Shown in pieces: positions 46,814 through 58,400 of a stretch of 64,000 nt of DNA. The stretch covers positions 6,517-70,516 of the forward strand of contig NW_003314301.1 in the NCBI RefSeq assembly GCF_000143415.4, written 5' to 3'. Every line of letters begins with the position of its first letter. The stretch's first letter is position 1. The notes beneath the pieces are model-generated. The model was not told the DNA's origin, did no database searches, and saw only the letters and a list, made by a program, of their open reading frames with translations. This DNA comes from Selaginella moellendorffii (lineage: Eukaryota > Streptophyta > Lycopodiopsida > Selaginellales > Selaginellaceae). A program made the position numbers and the translations under genes.

Positions 46814-48300
46814 ACTTTATTATTGCCTCTATACTTATATTAGATTTTAGCACACATTTCCTACAAGAACTTCTGCCAATGAGTAAGGTGGCCTTGAAGG
46901 TCCTTTTAATGATTGAAATACTGAAGAGACTGATGGTTTGAATCCACAATAATTGTTATACTGATAAATGTAGAATTAATATAAATAAAAAACTGTGTTG
47001 AATATTTAGTAGTTTTTAAACCTTTTCACTATTTTAGTGGAAGTCTAATCTATATAAATAATGTTGCCATTCCTTCACAACATACAACTCCTTATCTCAA
47101 GTAGGCCAATTCCATTGTATAATATCAAACTTTGTGGCTCATGACTGTGAAAGAATGCCTAACTTGAAGCAACAGAACCCTAATAACAATATCACTCATA
47201 TTATTGCTTATCATTATTTATTAATCACTTTAGCATTTGTTAACCCATTTAGAATAATCCTTACTTTGATGTTGAGCCTTGTGGCAATGAAAACAATTGC
47301 CCTTTACCTTGTCCATTTCTCCGTGGTCTAAATGAAATTTCTTAGCCTTATTGCCATCTCCATATTTTGAGCCATGCAATGGGTATTTCTTCCCTGAATA
47401 TGAAACATTGGTAGGCTGGTCATCACATTGACTACCCCATAGACCATCCCATTGACCTGAGTTGACTAATGGTTTTGGAGAAAAGATCTAAACCTTAATA
47501 ATAGCATCAGTCAATGTTTTTAGAAAATCCTTCTTGACATTTTGGTGCACATCCATTGAGCTCAAACTTTTGATAAAACATTGCACCTTTAACAATTCAT
47601 TAAAGGTACTTATAAAACTAAGGCAAAGATCATAGAATTGATAGGCATATGCATCCAAAGATAAAGTCCTTTGCCTGATCTCTAGTAGCTGGTTTATGAG
47701 ATCAACATCTTTAAACTTCTTGACAAATGAAGCGTAAAAAATCTTTTTCAAATCACTTTAAGAAGTTCACTTAGAATTAACTTTGATGTAATTCTTCCAC
47801 CACAAAGAAGCATGGCCTGTCAGCTTTGTCATAAAAATAAATAAATTTTCACCTTATCCTCACAAGGATTGTGAGACCAACAACTTTCCCACAATGTCAA
47901 CCAAGAATCAACTTTTTATCTATCACAAATATTTGGTGATAACTTCCATTCCACAATACTATAATTCTTGACATGTTTAATGTACCAATGGTAATCACGA
48001 ATATGAGATTGATTCAACCCTTCAAGGTTCATATGAAATAAGAAATCTTTAATGAAATTAATGGAATCCTTAACCTTCTTAATGACGTTCTGAACCTCAA
48101 TAATCTAGTGACTATACTATACTACAACACCATCAAGAGTTTTTTCCTCATCATCATGATTGTCATCACTAACACCATACACTTCATCAAGATCTATATC
48201 CCACTCATTTGCCATCCCCAAAAAAACATGTTATTCCAATACCTATAAAATTAACAAGGAGTAAACCCTAGGCCAATCTCCCAACCCTTAATGCATTACA
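46814..48300 (-). pseudogene. Ty3/gypsy family B relic, second copy
   Basis: The minus strand has gag in an open frame 47751-47488 (VKKFKDVDLINQLLEIRQRTLSLDAYAYQF), a decayed zinc knuckle near 47300, and directly RNase H (KELYVVKEWQHYLY near 47110-47060, HQSLQYF near 46920). Protease and RT are missing as in copy 1. At 47047-47052 this copy keeps the uninterrupted site that element C occupies in copy 1. Confidence 0.75.
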
Positions 48301-48500
48301 GCCTTAAAGCCATAAAATATTCTTAGAATATTCCTGTGATTTGTTCTGGCAGATTGTAAATGTAATTGCTCTTAGGGGATTGGATCAGCCTCTGCAGAAA
48401 CGTCCCATTGAGTAGGTACGGACAGTAAACATAAACCTGTTGGTAACCAATTTGCTATATGCTCTAAAAATATAATACTTATATAGTGAATATTCCATTA
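48301..48500. other. A/T-rich spacer shared with copy 1
   Basis: Aligns with 18000-18170 upstream of the inverted TTC38-like copy. Confidence 0.5.
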
Positions 48501-49288
48501 TCAATCTGTACATACCAAAGTTACCATCAGATTTGAGCTTGCTGTTGCCCACAGATGTCCAAATACTCTCATCTGTTCATTCGAGGCTCCAATCACCTGG
48601 GAGAGCAGAGCAAGGACAATGAATGCACAGGCAAACCTTGAGCCCCCTAGCACTAAATTTTGATCCCAAGAGTGAAGAAACAGCACTTTCGTTGCCAGAA
48701 CCATACTCATACAATGCTGAAGCAATCTGACAGGTCGAAAATAACGAACACAACTTAGAGCACACAAGCACAAACTAAATCAGCATTGATTACTGAGCTA
48801 TCGTTTGGTGAATCTCCTCTGTAGAACCGATCGTTTATGCTCTGATGAGAATCAGAGTGAGGTCACTTTGACAACATTTCTCACCGTTGATTCAAATATG
48901 AGAGTAATTGTTTGGCCTCTGCAATAAAGAGCTTCGAACCAGTGACCAAAGGACCAGAAAATCATGTGGACTAAACACAAAAAGTAAGGAAAATATAAGT
49001 TCAAAAATCGCCGCCAGCCCACGTACCTTGTCCACAAAGAGCTTCATGATGTGATCTCCAAATCTGTTTACTTGAAGACATAGCAAAAATTCCAACGCAT
49101 TTAAGCTCACCTGCACATTATTGATTACTTAGTGTTGGATTTTTCTGTTAAGAGAGCTTACCGCAAATGTATCCCTTTCAGCTCTTTCGTGGTCTCCCCA
49201 TATACGGGTGTCAAATATGCGTAGCACGTTCTCAGCTGGACCACCCTCTAGATGACAAAGCTCTAAATGCCACCAGTTATGACTATGC
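48500..49288 (-). pseudogene. TTC38-like gene fragment, 3' exons
   Basis: Exon-like segments on the minus strand with GT-AG borders. 49288-49162 reads HSHNWWHLELCHLEGG, VLRIFDTRIWGDHERAE. 49110-49027 reads SLNALEFLLCLQVNRFGDHI. About 48916-48885 reads AKQLLSYLNQ. Then come IASALYEYGSGNESAVSSLLG (about 48735-48650) and VIGASNEQMRVFGHLWA (near 48600-48540). The NWWHLEL...LE...IFD motif and IGASNEQ are typical of the TTC38 tetratricopeptide family, whose cell role is poorly known. Introns are 50-110 bp. Upstream exons are absent; PPR and FAN1 relics take their place. Exons look open, but the gene is truncated. Confidence 0.65.
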
Positions 49289-49359
49289 CTGCAAGAGAAA
49301 AAACAGAAACCAGAAGTGAGTTTGTATCACATCTATTTGAAAGAAGATCTTCTCAATCG

Positions 49360-49576
49360 TTAGATTCCAATGGAAACATTCAGCCCTTCATCCTCCAATC
49401 TAAAGCAGATTCCTTGGAATGCAATCCTTCCTTTAAGGTGCGATGTTCCACGAGGCATAGCGCTACAAGTGAGTCATTCCATCTCAAGCATTGCCTTGTG
49501 GACGTTCTCACCAAGTCTGGAGGGCTGGAGGAGGCCGAGGAGCTCATGCATAGCATGCCAGGTCCAGCTCCCTAGC
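49360..49576 (+). pseudogene. PPR protein fragment
   Basis: The plus strand reads HCLVDVLTKSGGLEEAEELMHSMP and stops. This matches the E-domain-proximal repeat of PLS-type PPR proteins (YxCMVDLLxRxGxLxEAxxLIxxMP). Only one repeat remains. Confidence 0.7.
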
Positions 49577-49871
49577 ATCCGAGAGAATAAGAAACCAGGC
49601 CACCTGTTGCTCGGACAAGCAATCTCCCAAACCCTTGGCTTTGACCAGTTTTGCCCTCCTTGGTCTTCTGCAAGAAGCGTATGAATCACTGACAATCCCG
49701 TAATTGTGTGGAGGTCTTCATTCTCCCAGTTAACCCTCCCAGAGTGCTTCCATGACGAGTTGCCTAGCTCCACCATTGCCTATGGCTTGAAAAGGAGATT
49801 CAATAAGCAAGCTTCGGACTGGATAGAAAGAAATCCATGCACAAGTCCAATGGTGCAGTCTCTACGAAATA
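49573..49871 (-). pseudogene. FAN1 pseudogene, 3' (nuclease) fragment
   Basis: Corresponds to the last exon of FAN1 at 55480-55914 with deletions, including loss of the GMPD segment. The remaining reading is broken. It ends at the same base (GTGCAGTCT) where intron 13 of the intact gene begins, and copia sequence starts there. Confidence 0.75.
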
Positions 49872-50099
49872 ACACAAAACAAGGTTTTTTCAACACAAAG
49901 AGCCTCTTGTAACGTGTGAAAGAAAAGCAGAGCAAGAACAACAGATTTCACTTCAACACCCACATTGATTCATGTATGGCTGTATATATATATACAACTT
50001 CAATCAAATCAGAAATCACTAGAGATCTAATCAAGATTTGGACTGCTTTTGATATGAATCGTCTTGCTTGTCATGTTCATCATTATTCCTACACTCCGC

Positions 50100-52560
50100 C
50101 TTCAAGCTGAGGGCACTTGACACTCCAAGTTGATTCCTTAGCTTGATGAATGTGAGCTTTGAAAGTGGCTTGGTTAGAAGGTCTGCCAATTGATACTGTG
50201 AAGGAACATATTCCAGGTGAAGATCTCCAGCTGCTACACATTCGCGAATGAAGTGATGCTTCATGTCTATATGTTTCGTACAAGCATGAAACATAGGATT
50301 CTTTGACATGGCAATTGCACCTCTGCTGTCGCAATGCAGAATGGTCACATCTGATTGCTGTTGATTGAGTTCTCCAAGAGATTGATGAAGCCAGATGATC
50401 TCCCTTGCTGCTGTACTGGTAACTACGTACTCTGCTTCTGCACTGGAAAGAGCAACCATCATTTGCTTCTTGCTTCCCTGTGAAACTGGAGCACCAGCAA
50501 TTGTGCAGCAAATTCTGGAGGTTGAATGTTGTGTATCCAAGCCCAATCTGCATCACAGTAAGCTTGAAGAACAAGTTTGGACTGATTTGAGCATTTGTAA
50601 ACCAATCCATGAGCAACTATTCCTTTCAAATACCTCAAAACTCTCTTTGCCATCTGCCAATGATAACAACTCGGAGACTGCATGTATCAGTTGAGGAGAC
50701 CAACAGCAAAGGAGATGTCGGGGCGAGTCATGTTGGCGAGGTAGAGTAGTCCTCCAACAAGTGATCAGTAGACCGAGGGCTGATCAAATAAATCATCCAT
50801 CTTGCTTATGAACTTGATGCCAGTGATGACTGGTGTAGCCACGGATTTGCAATTTGTCATGTTGAACTGGTTGAGAAGCTTCTTCACATATTGGTGCTGT
50901 GTGAGGGTGATTGTTCTGTCTGCTTCATCCCTAACAGCTGTTGTACAGCTCCTAAGTCCTTCATCACAAACCTATCCATGAGCTTGACCTTCACATCCTT
51001 CAAAATAGTGTCATTATTGCTGACAATCAAACCATTGTCCACATAAACTGCCATCACAACAAAGTGATCACCCTGCTAAAGAAGATATAGATTTCCATTA
51101 CTGTTCAACCTTTATATACCAAGACCCATAAGAAAAGAATCCAAACATTCATACCACTGACAGGAAACCTGCTTAAGGCCATAAAGAGCCTTGTGAAGCT
51201 TGCAAACGAGTTTGAAGCGCTGTGATCCAAAAAGCTCAAAGCCTGGGGGTTGCCACATAAATATCTCCTCCTTCAAGTTTCCATTAAGGAAGGCTGTTTT
51301 TACATCTATGTGATGTGCGCGCAAACCAAACTCCGCTAAAGCGTTCTGATACTTGTCTGCTTCACAATTGGTGAGAACATCTCATCAAAATCCACTCCAG
51401 GAACTTGTGAATATCCTTGAGCAACATGTCTTGCCTTGTAATGCTGAACTATCCATCAAGATTTCTGTGAAGCTTGAACACCCAGTATAGTCTGACAACT
51501 TCACATCCTTTAGGAGCTTCCACCAAGTCATAAGTCTAGTTCTCATCAAGAGAATTCAACTCATCTTGCATTGCTGAAATCCACTTATTTGCATCAGGAG
51601 TTTGAATCGCCTGCTCAAAGTTGATTGGTTCATAAGCTATTTCTGTTGCTGCAAAAGACCACTGCTTGGGATGAGGTGCTTTCCTTGATCGTCCAGATGA
51701 TGGCCGCCCATAGTTCTCCATGTTGAATGGTAGATCACGTGTGATTCTGTTGACTTCTCCAATTCGTGCACGATGAGCAGCATTGCCCTGTTCTTCAGGA
51801 AGAACAGATCTAGAGACTGGTGTTGGATGGTCGTCTACTGAAGGAGATGAGGGATAGATGATTGTCAGATCATCGTCATCTTCATCAACGTCTTCAACAC
51901 CATCCCAACTCCATTCTTCTGGAGTCCAGTTTGTGTTTTGATCTGAGCTTCCTTCTTCTTGAACGTGATCTTTGTAGAGTGTTCCTTCATTAAAACGAAC
52001 GTCAGTGCTTACAAAAACGATGATGATGATGATGATGATTACCAGGCTGGTATAGGTGATATCCTTTTGAATTGAAGTCATATCCAACAAGAAAGGCCAG
52101 CTTGCTTCTGCTATGAATTGCTTGAATTTGCTGAAGACTTCATCTTTGTGATGAAGAAAGAAGACGTCTGTGTGCCTCGAGAAATCATTTGTAAATGTCA
52201 CAAAATACTTCAAGCAAACAGTCACATGGGTCCACAAACATCTGAGTGAACAAGCTGCAAGGGACAAGTGCTTCTAATCACAGCAGGTTTGAAAGTACGA
52301 TGGGTTTACTTGCCAAGAACGCAAGTGTGACATTTTGCTGAACTTTGAAGAACGTGGTTGTTGAAGCCATCCACAAGCTCCTGCTTCTGCATACACCTGA
52401 TGAGAGGGGGATTGGCATGTGCAAGTCGAGCATGCCAAAGAGAACTATCTGCAGTCATGCATATCTCAAGAGCGTTTGATTTTTCTCCAGAAGCTATCTC
52501 CTTCTCAAATAGGTTACCACATCTGGAAAATGCATGGACGACCATTTGCAAGAACTTGAC
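50100..52560 (-). pseudogene. Copia pol relic: integrase, RT, RNase H
   Basis: GAG-pre-integrase region at 52551-52306 (LWHARLAHAN, CHTCVLGK). The integrase core start is in 52267-51536 (YFVTFTNDFSRHTDVFFL), after which the frame passes through an ATC/ATG microsatellite at 52017-52040 into a post-integrase linker; the rest of the core is deleted. RT at 51324-51112 (HIDVKTAFLNGNLKEEIFM, LHKALYGLKQ). The YVDD motif reads YVDN near 51045. RNase H at 50546-50100 (YVVTSTAAREIIWL, KHIDMKHHFIRE, ADLLTKPL). Confidence 0.85.
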
Positions 52561-52889
52561 ATTGATGTTTGGAGAAATTCACATCCAGACCTTCATCCGT
52601 AAGCCTGGCTACAGAAACCAGATTCTTCACTATCTTTGGAACATACCATGCATTCTTCAAGAGCAGAGACTTTCTTCCCAGTGGAACTCACACATCCCCA
52701 GTTGCGCGAACAGGTAAAATGCTTCCATCTCCCACATGAATGCACTTCCCTTTTGCAGCATGCAACTGCACAAAGTTCGACCGGCTTTGCATCAGTGAAT
52801 CGATGGTCAATTTTTCAGAAACATTTGGAACTGCTACCTTAGATGATGCCACAAGTTCATGTGTTTCCCCTTCCTAAGCATTTGCTGCA

Positions 52890-53823
52890 AGCCCTATGTT
52901 CATGCACTGCAGCCAAGTTGCAACTGGGCAATCCTTGGAGTAGTGTCCTGGCATCCCACAGGTCCAGCATTCCTGTTTGTTCTTGCCCACAAAACAATCT
53001 CGAACTGCTGCTTCTTTACCAGAATTCCATGAATTCTGCTGCTGCTGCAGATTTCCCCTAAACCCACAACCTCTGCCTCATCCTCCTCTTCCGTGGCCTC
53101 CTCTGCCTTGATGATTTCCAGCCCACAGAGCTAAATCAGTCCCCGACTGATTGCTTGATGCAGAAACATTTGATGTAAACTGTGACATCAAAACATGGAA
53201 AGGCTTCTGATCAAAGTCCACAATCAAACCTCTCACAGCCAGCTCCAAGCGTAAAGTTTGATCAGCTTGTTCAAAGTTGAGCGACATCATGCGAATGGTA
53301 GGGATGAAAGAACTAAAAGAAGAATCTTGCATGGCCTCGCAAAGCGCTAGAACTTTCTTGCTTTTGTTGAACGCCGCCAGACTGCCTTCAAGCTCCATCC
53401 ACAAATCTTGCATCTTGGCGAGGAACTCTTCAAAGTTCTCACCTGGATGAAAACGGGTCTCACGAATGCAAGTCTCGACCATGCTGATCTTGGAGAGGGA
53501 AAGAACAGCATACTTGTTGTGAAGATGAGCCCAGATCTCACAAGCACTCTTATGATGCAAACGCATCATAAGGGCATCTGCAAGGTTAGAAAGAATCAAT
53601 CCTTTTGCTCGAGATTCCTTCTTTTCCAGCGCAGCTTGTTCCCCAAGATCAAGCTGTTGTCGAGCTGCTGCAACAGAGGCACGAATTGCCTCTCTTCATC
53701 CACAACTTCTCCTTCCACTGAAGTTGAAGCTCCCAACGCAGCAGGGGCTCACCACGTATGAGCATCTGCAGCAATTGTCAGTGGTGAAACGATTTCTTCT
53801 TCCATCTGCAGCACGCGCATCAT
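52890..53823 (-). pseudogene. Copia gag relic
   Basis: Starts near 53823 (MMRVLQMEEE...), is broken, then runs open from 53599 to 53078 with the UBN2/retrotran-gag pattern (CEIWAHLHNKYA, IRETRFHPGENFEEFLAKMQDL). A CCHC knuckle, CWTCGMPGHYSKDC, lies near 52970-52930. Confidence 0.8.
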
Positions 53824-53970
53824 TTTCTCAGACTAGGTGTTGAACCCTCTCCTCCCATTAAAGGCAGTGACTCCCTAAAGCAAGATCAATCCAACTTTGC
53901 TGCAGCTCATGATGTGAGGCACAAAGAAAGGAGAAGAAAGAATTCAGAAACTGAGCTCTGATACCTACAG

Positions 53971-54330
53971 AGCAGAAGAAGTCCACAAGAAAATGAAACA
54001 AGAACCTGAAGTGTGTCTGGAAGACATCTGGAACGAGTTTCTCTTCCCACTTGGTAGGCAAGTATCTGGACAAGACAAACCACAACCTGCTTGAATCAAA
54101 ACAGAGCAAACTCCAAACCAAGATGGCAACTGACAAGAAGTTCATTCCCGCGTTTGCTTCCCACAGGGCAGTCACAACAAGCTAAGCTGCTTGACATCAC
54201 AGCACTCCAAGAAAACGATTACAAGCTCGATCACTCACCTGAGCTGGCAGAGCGTCCTGGAGTGACACACTGCGTTGCCGCTTCCCTACAACCCGAATCA
54301 AGCTCTCGCGGCCCTGGAGCATTGTAATGC
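53971..54330 (-). pseudogene. FAN1 pseudogene, exon 1-2 and internal pieces
   Basis: Exon 1 is nearly complete at 54330-54240 (MLQGRESLIRVVGKRQR, with a GTGAG donor). Exon 2 lacks most of its zinc-finger coding part, and the 3' side joins directly to sequence equal to 55937-55993 of the intact gene. The middle exons are therefore deleted. The copia element separates it from the 3' piece at 49573-49871. Confidence 0.8.
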
Positions 54331-54419
54331 CGCCTTAGCGGACCGGCCGCTTCCTCCTCGCCCTCCCAATAGACCTCAACCGTACTCACACAGAAAAAAA
54401 CCATTTCATAGAACTTTTC

Positions 54420-54885
54420 ATCTGCAAACACGACATCCTTGTAGATAACTTATTCATCTTTAGCTAGTAGCTCATCTAAGCTCGAAGAATCTGAACGGCG
54501 CGGAAGAAAAACCTGTGATCGGTGGAAGAAGCGGTCGTCAGCTGCATTCTTGCCTCCAACACAATGATCCGGCCATGTCGTTCCATAGGTGCACAAAGTA
54601 GTGGCGCCGGGGCAATCCAGTCGCCACTTCCCAGGAAAGATCTTGGGCTGCGAAAACAAGCGTCTGTCCGGCACCACCGGGCGAGCTCAGGATCACCTGG
54701 TTGTAAAAGATTTCGTTTCCTGCGGTGGAGAACGCAGCATTGGTGCTGCGAAGCTCCATTGATTCTTGCGTGCATCGAAGACGCTCACCGATTTGCAAGG
54801 AGATAGAGCTTGGGACCCAGAGCCCTGCACTCGAATCCTCCCGTGTTGGGCTCATCCTGGCGAGCAAGTCACATTCTGCTATCAC
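54420..54885 (-). pseudogene. F-box/kelch pseudogene fragment
   Basis: The minus strand contains SLQIGERLRCTQESMELRSTNA, TLVFAAQDLSWEVATGLPRRHYFVH and, in another frame, LTTASSTDHRFFFRAVQILRA. These match kelch segments of the relics at 2440 and 18890. Frames are shifted and the F-box is absent. Confidence 0.7.
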
Positions 54886-55200
54886 ATATGCCCACTTTGG
54901 GCATCATGACGAGGCAAAGGTGGTGACCTGGACGACAATAGTGAGCACATATGCCCCGATTGACGAGGCAAAGACTTTGTCATGCCGCAACGAGCTCTTC
55001 GGGCTTGGCTCGGGCCGAGACATGCATCACGCCAGCCAAATCTTCTTTGGGATGCCTCAGTGCGATGATGGTTAGTCTCTACATGTTCTCCCAACGGACT
55101 CCATGCCCACAATGGGGATATGGAGCAAGCAACTGCATTGTTCGATAGGATACTCATCAAGGATGACAGAGTCGCGGGGGATGTTCTTTAAGGTGCATGG
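54860..55200 (+). pseudogene. PPR protein fragment
   Basis: The plus strand reads ITYAHFGHHDEAKVVTWTTIVSTYA, then FFGMPQ and, after a frame change, HAHNGDMEQATALFDR. These are pentatricopeptide repeats with stops between them. Confidence 0.6.
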
Positions 55201-55479
55201 AATCCCTCGTGATTCATCTCTTTGGAACTCGCATTTCCTGATCCTCCACCGAGAGGATCTTTAAGATGACGGTGGAGGCCGAGTGGTGATTCTATCACCT
55301 CGCGGTCCCGATCGAAGAGCTCTTGAGACGGTGACACTGAGGACTTGGCACTGGCTGTGTGTAGCGCGCAATGGATTCTTGGCAGTCCACAGCGGGTGCT
55401 TACCGGTTCTTATGACTTCAAGCAAGGCGGAGCAAGTTGCAGAGGCCTGCGCAGCCGTCTCGGGCCCGGCACTACTCAT
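55201..55479. other. Downstream flank of FAN1, no recognised gene
   Basis: A 72-codon minus frame and short plus frames show no motif. Confidence 0.4.
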
Positions 55480-58400
55480 CTAGGATCGATCATTCATCGT
55501 CTTGGAGACCTTGCAAAGTTCCACTGGAACATTAGCGTCCGAGAGAATCAGAAACCAGGCCACCTGTTGCTCGGACAAGCGATCCCCTGGACCCTTGACT
55601 TCGGCCAGCCTCGCCTCTTTCTCCTTCCACAGCAGAAGATCAGGCATTCCAGCCGTCCAGTTACTGTGGTCTTCTGCAAGAAGCTTGCAAATCACCGACA
55701 ATCCTGGACCTCCGATACAGACCGTTATTGTTTGAAGGTCTTCAAGCGAGTACTTCTCCCAGTTTACCCCGCTACATGATGTCCCGTAGTGCTCTGCCCA
55801 AGTCTCAGCCACGAGTTGCCTAGCTCCGCCATCGCGTATGGCTTGAAGACGAGATTCAATAAGCGAGCTTCGGACTGGATAGAATGAATCCGTGCACAAG
55901 TCCAATGGTGCAGTCTGCAAACAAGAACTGTAGAGCAACCACGAGAAAATGAAACAAGAACCTGAAAAGGTGTCTGGAAGACATCTGGAACGTCTGAAAA
56001 GATAACATCCCACATGAGCAGCCCGAACAATGTCAGCCATATGCCACTTTCTGAATGGACTCCTTTCCAGCCGCCTCCATCTTCTCCGGCATAGTATTGA
56101 AGTGCCAGGTCCTCCACACTGCATTGTTGCCCATCGTAGCCATAAAATCTGCTCTTCATTCCATTGGCATTGTTTAGCGGCCTTCCCATAATCGTCACCT
56201 TCAGAAACAGAGTTGTAGCTGAAGGCCAAATATCTGGAAGACACAGTACGTACCACCTTTTGTTTTTTCTTTAAAAGCGCTGCATATGGAGGTACTTTCC
56301 ACCTTCTAGGAGGTTTTCCTAGTCGGAGAACCCTCCGTTGCAAAGCAATACGATCCCCTCCTCGGACGCTGAAATCATTTAATCCGTTTTCTGCAACGAG
56401 CAGGCTCTCTTCTAAACGCTGTAAGTGCTCCAAGTCAATAGATAGCCGGAGAGTCCAGTATCCTCTCCGTCCAGGACAATACTGCATGCTAAGGAGCTGC
56501 TTGAAGAGGTTTATAGCTTCAGCATATCTGGTCAAGAGCCAGTTTTAGTTCAAAAGTATTGTTCGCCATTGGTGAAAGAGCGTACCTGCGTTCTTTCTCC
56601 AGAAACGATGCAGCCACAGTACAGATTGTTGCATACACCCATGCAGCCGAAAATCGTGCTAAAAATGGATGCTTGATCTCGGTGTGTGCATTGATCAATT
56701 CGAGAGTAGTCCTTGCTTTTCGAAAAGAGGAGTTTACAGCCTCAGAATTACCAGCTTCCAGAGACATGTCAACCACCTGAGCCAATTGCAATGCCTGAAA
56801 ACTCGACGGTCAGACAAATTTTATAACAAAGTAGGAACGGACCTGCTCATACGCCAGAAAGTCCTCTCGAGAAGCAAAGACTGGCATTGTTCTAGCGCAC
56901 CTATAGCTTGGATACTTGATCCTTCCAATATCCACAAGAAGAAAAACATGGAACTCCTGCTCACCGTTTAGAAAGAACAGCCTCTGAATAAATAAATAAA
57001 TAAATAAATAAATTGCTCAGCACCAGCAGTGTAACACTTTGGAGAGGATGTCAACTGACCTGTAAACGCCAAAGTAGAACTTCAAGTGTTTCGGCTATTC
57101 GAATGCATGGGCCGGTTGCTTCACGAATTAAAGCCGTTAGATTACTGCCGCCAAGTATTTCACGCTTGTATAAAAAACCAATGATCACTTGCTACTTACA
57201 AATGCAGCGAAATTAATGCATCTCGAATTGCTGTAATAAGCTGAATCTTTTTCAAACTTAGCGTAGCACTTTTGATCTGTAAGCAGGAACAGAAATGAAA
57301 ACAAGGAAGAAAGTCTTAGAAGTAACTACCATGATTTTGCTGTTCACTGCCAAATCTTTGAGCTCTTGTACAGTCAGATGTTCAAGCAACTCCGACGAAT
57401 TGACGTCCGCGTTGAAAACTAAGTAGCGTCTCTCTGTTACAAGGGAGCAAACATATTATGAAGTACACGATGAAAGAAATTGAGTACCGACTAACTCATG
57501 GACTGCAGAATTTGTGTCACCAATATCTTCATAGAAAATGTTCTGAAGACGGAACCATGGCCCTGCAAAACCACAGTCTCCCTTGAGTCACAGTTTGTGC
57601 GACGGTGTTTAGCTTACCCTTTCGTTGAGCCAATCTTACAAAAAGGCGCTGTCCATCAGACGAGATTGAACGAAATGCCTCGAGAAGTTCGATCTCGTCT
57701 GGAGTAAAGAGATGGAGATCCCGTTCCAATACCACTTGGAGCATGTAGAGAAAATTCTGTTGGTATCGACAGCCGTGGTCTTGTCCCTTGTCAGCTGCAT
57801 CCATCAGACGGCTCCATTTGACAGCCAGCACTTTTTCTTCTGAGAGACTTCCAATAGTCCGACTCTGGATCTCACGCAAATCAAGCTTGAGGCGTGCAGC
57901 TTCCGATGTACTCTCGGAGACATATCCCTGAAAGCTTTGTGAACAATTGAAAAACGCCCCAGAGATTAGTTACCTGAACGTCTACCACGCCTTTGTCCAT
58001 GAGAGGAGACAAATAACGCGAAAGCTCTTTTGGAATATGTCCCAGCGAAAGCCCATCCGCCGTAAGCACCTGGCGCAATGTTGTTGTCAGCCATGAAACA
58101 CGTCCATTCAGTCAAGCTTACCTTCACAGCGTATGTATCCATGGGATTTTCTGGTTCCCTTACCAGGTGAACTCGCATCCCAGCTTGGCACTCGACGTCT
58201 CTGTGGTACTTGCGGCCAGCAATCCTTGCCTCCAGGCAGCCATTGTAAAGATCTCTAGTTTCACTGTTGAGCTCTGCCGGAAGGACGCTGTTGGCCACGT
58301 CGGGCTCCTCAAAGCATTCAAGAGTAGAAGAAACTTCCGGTTCCGGAGACCCTGCCGCCGTGTTACAGTCGACCCCAGTCTCGAGCGGAGGAGACTGCTG

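Larger units (their letters stand above)
49872..53970 (-). mobile_element. Ty1/copia retrotransposon, degenerate
   Basis: Transcribed right to left. A primer-binding site GGTATCAGAGCTC is at 53970-53957, gag starts at about 53823, and pol continues to about 50100. A purine tract AAGGCGGAG is followed by a putative 3' LTR of about 220 bp (roughly 49872-50093, starting TGTAGGAATAATG on the minus strand). No 5' LTR is found: FAN1-derived sequence starts directly beyond the primer-binding site. Stops and frameshifts are frequent. Confidence 0.8.

Noticed and set aside
55261-55479. 72-codon frame just downstream of FAN1 as an extra exon
   Set aside because: FAN1 already ends with its complete VRR-NUC domain at 55480 and the frame has no known motif.
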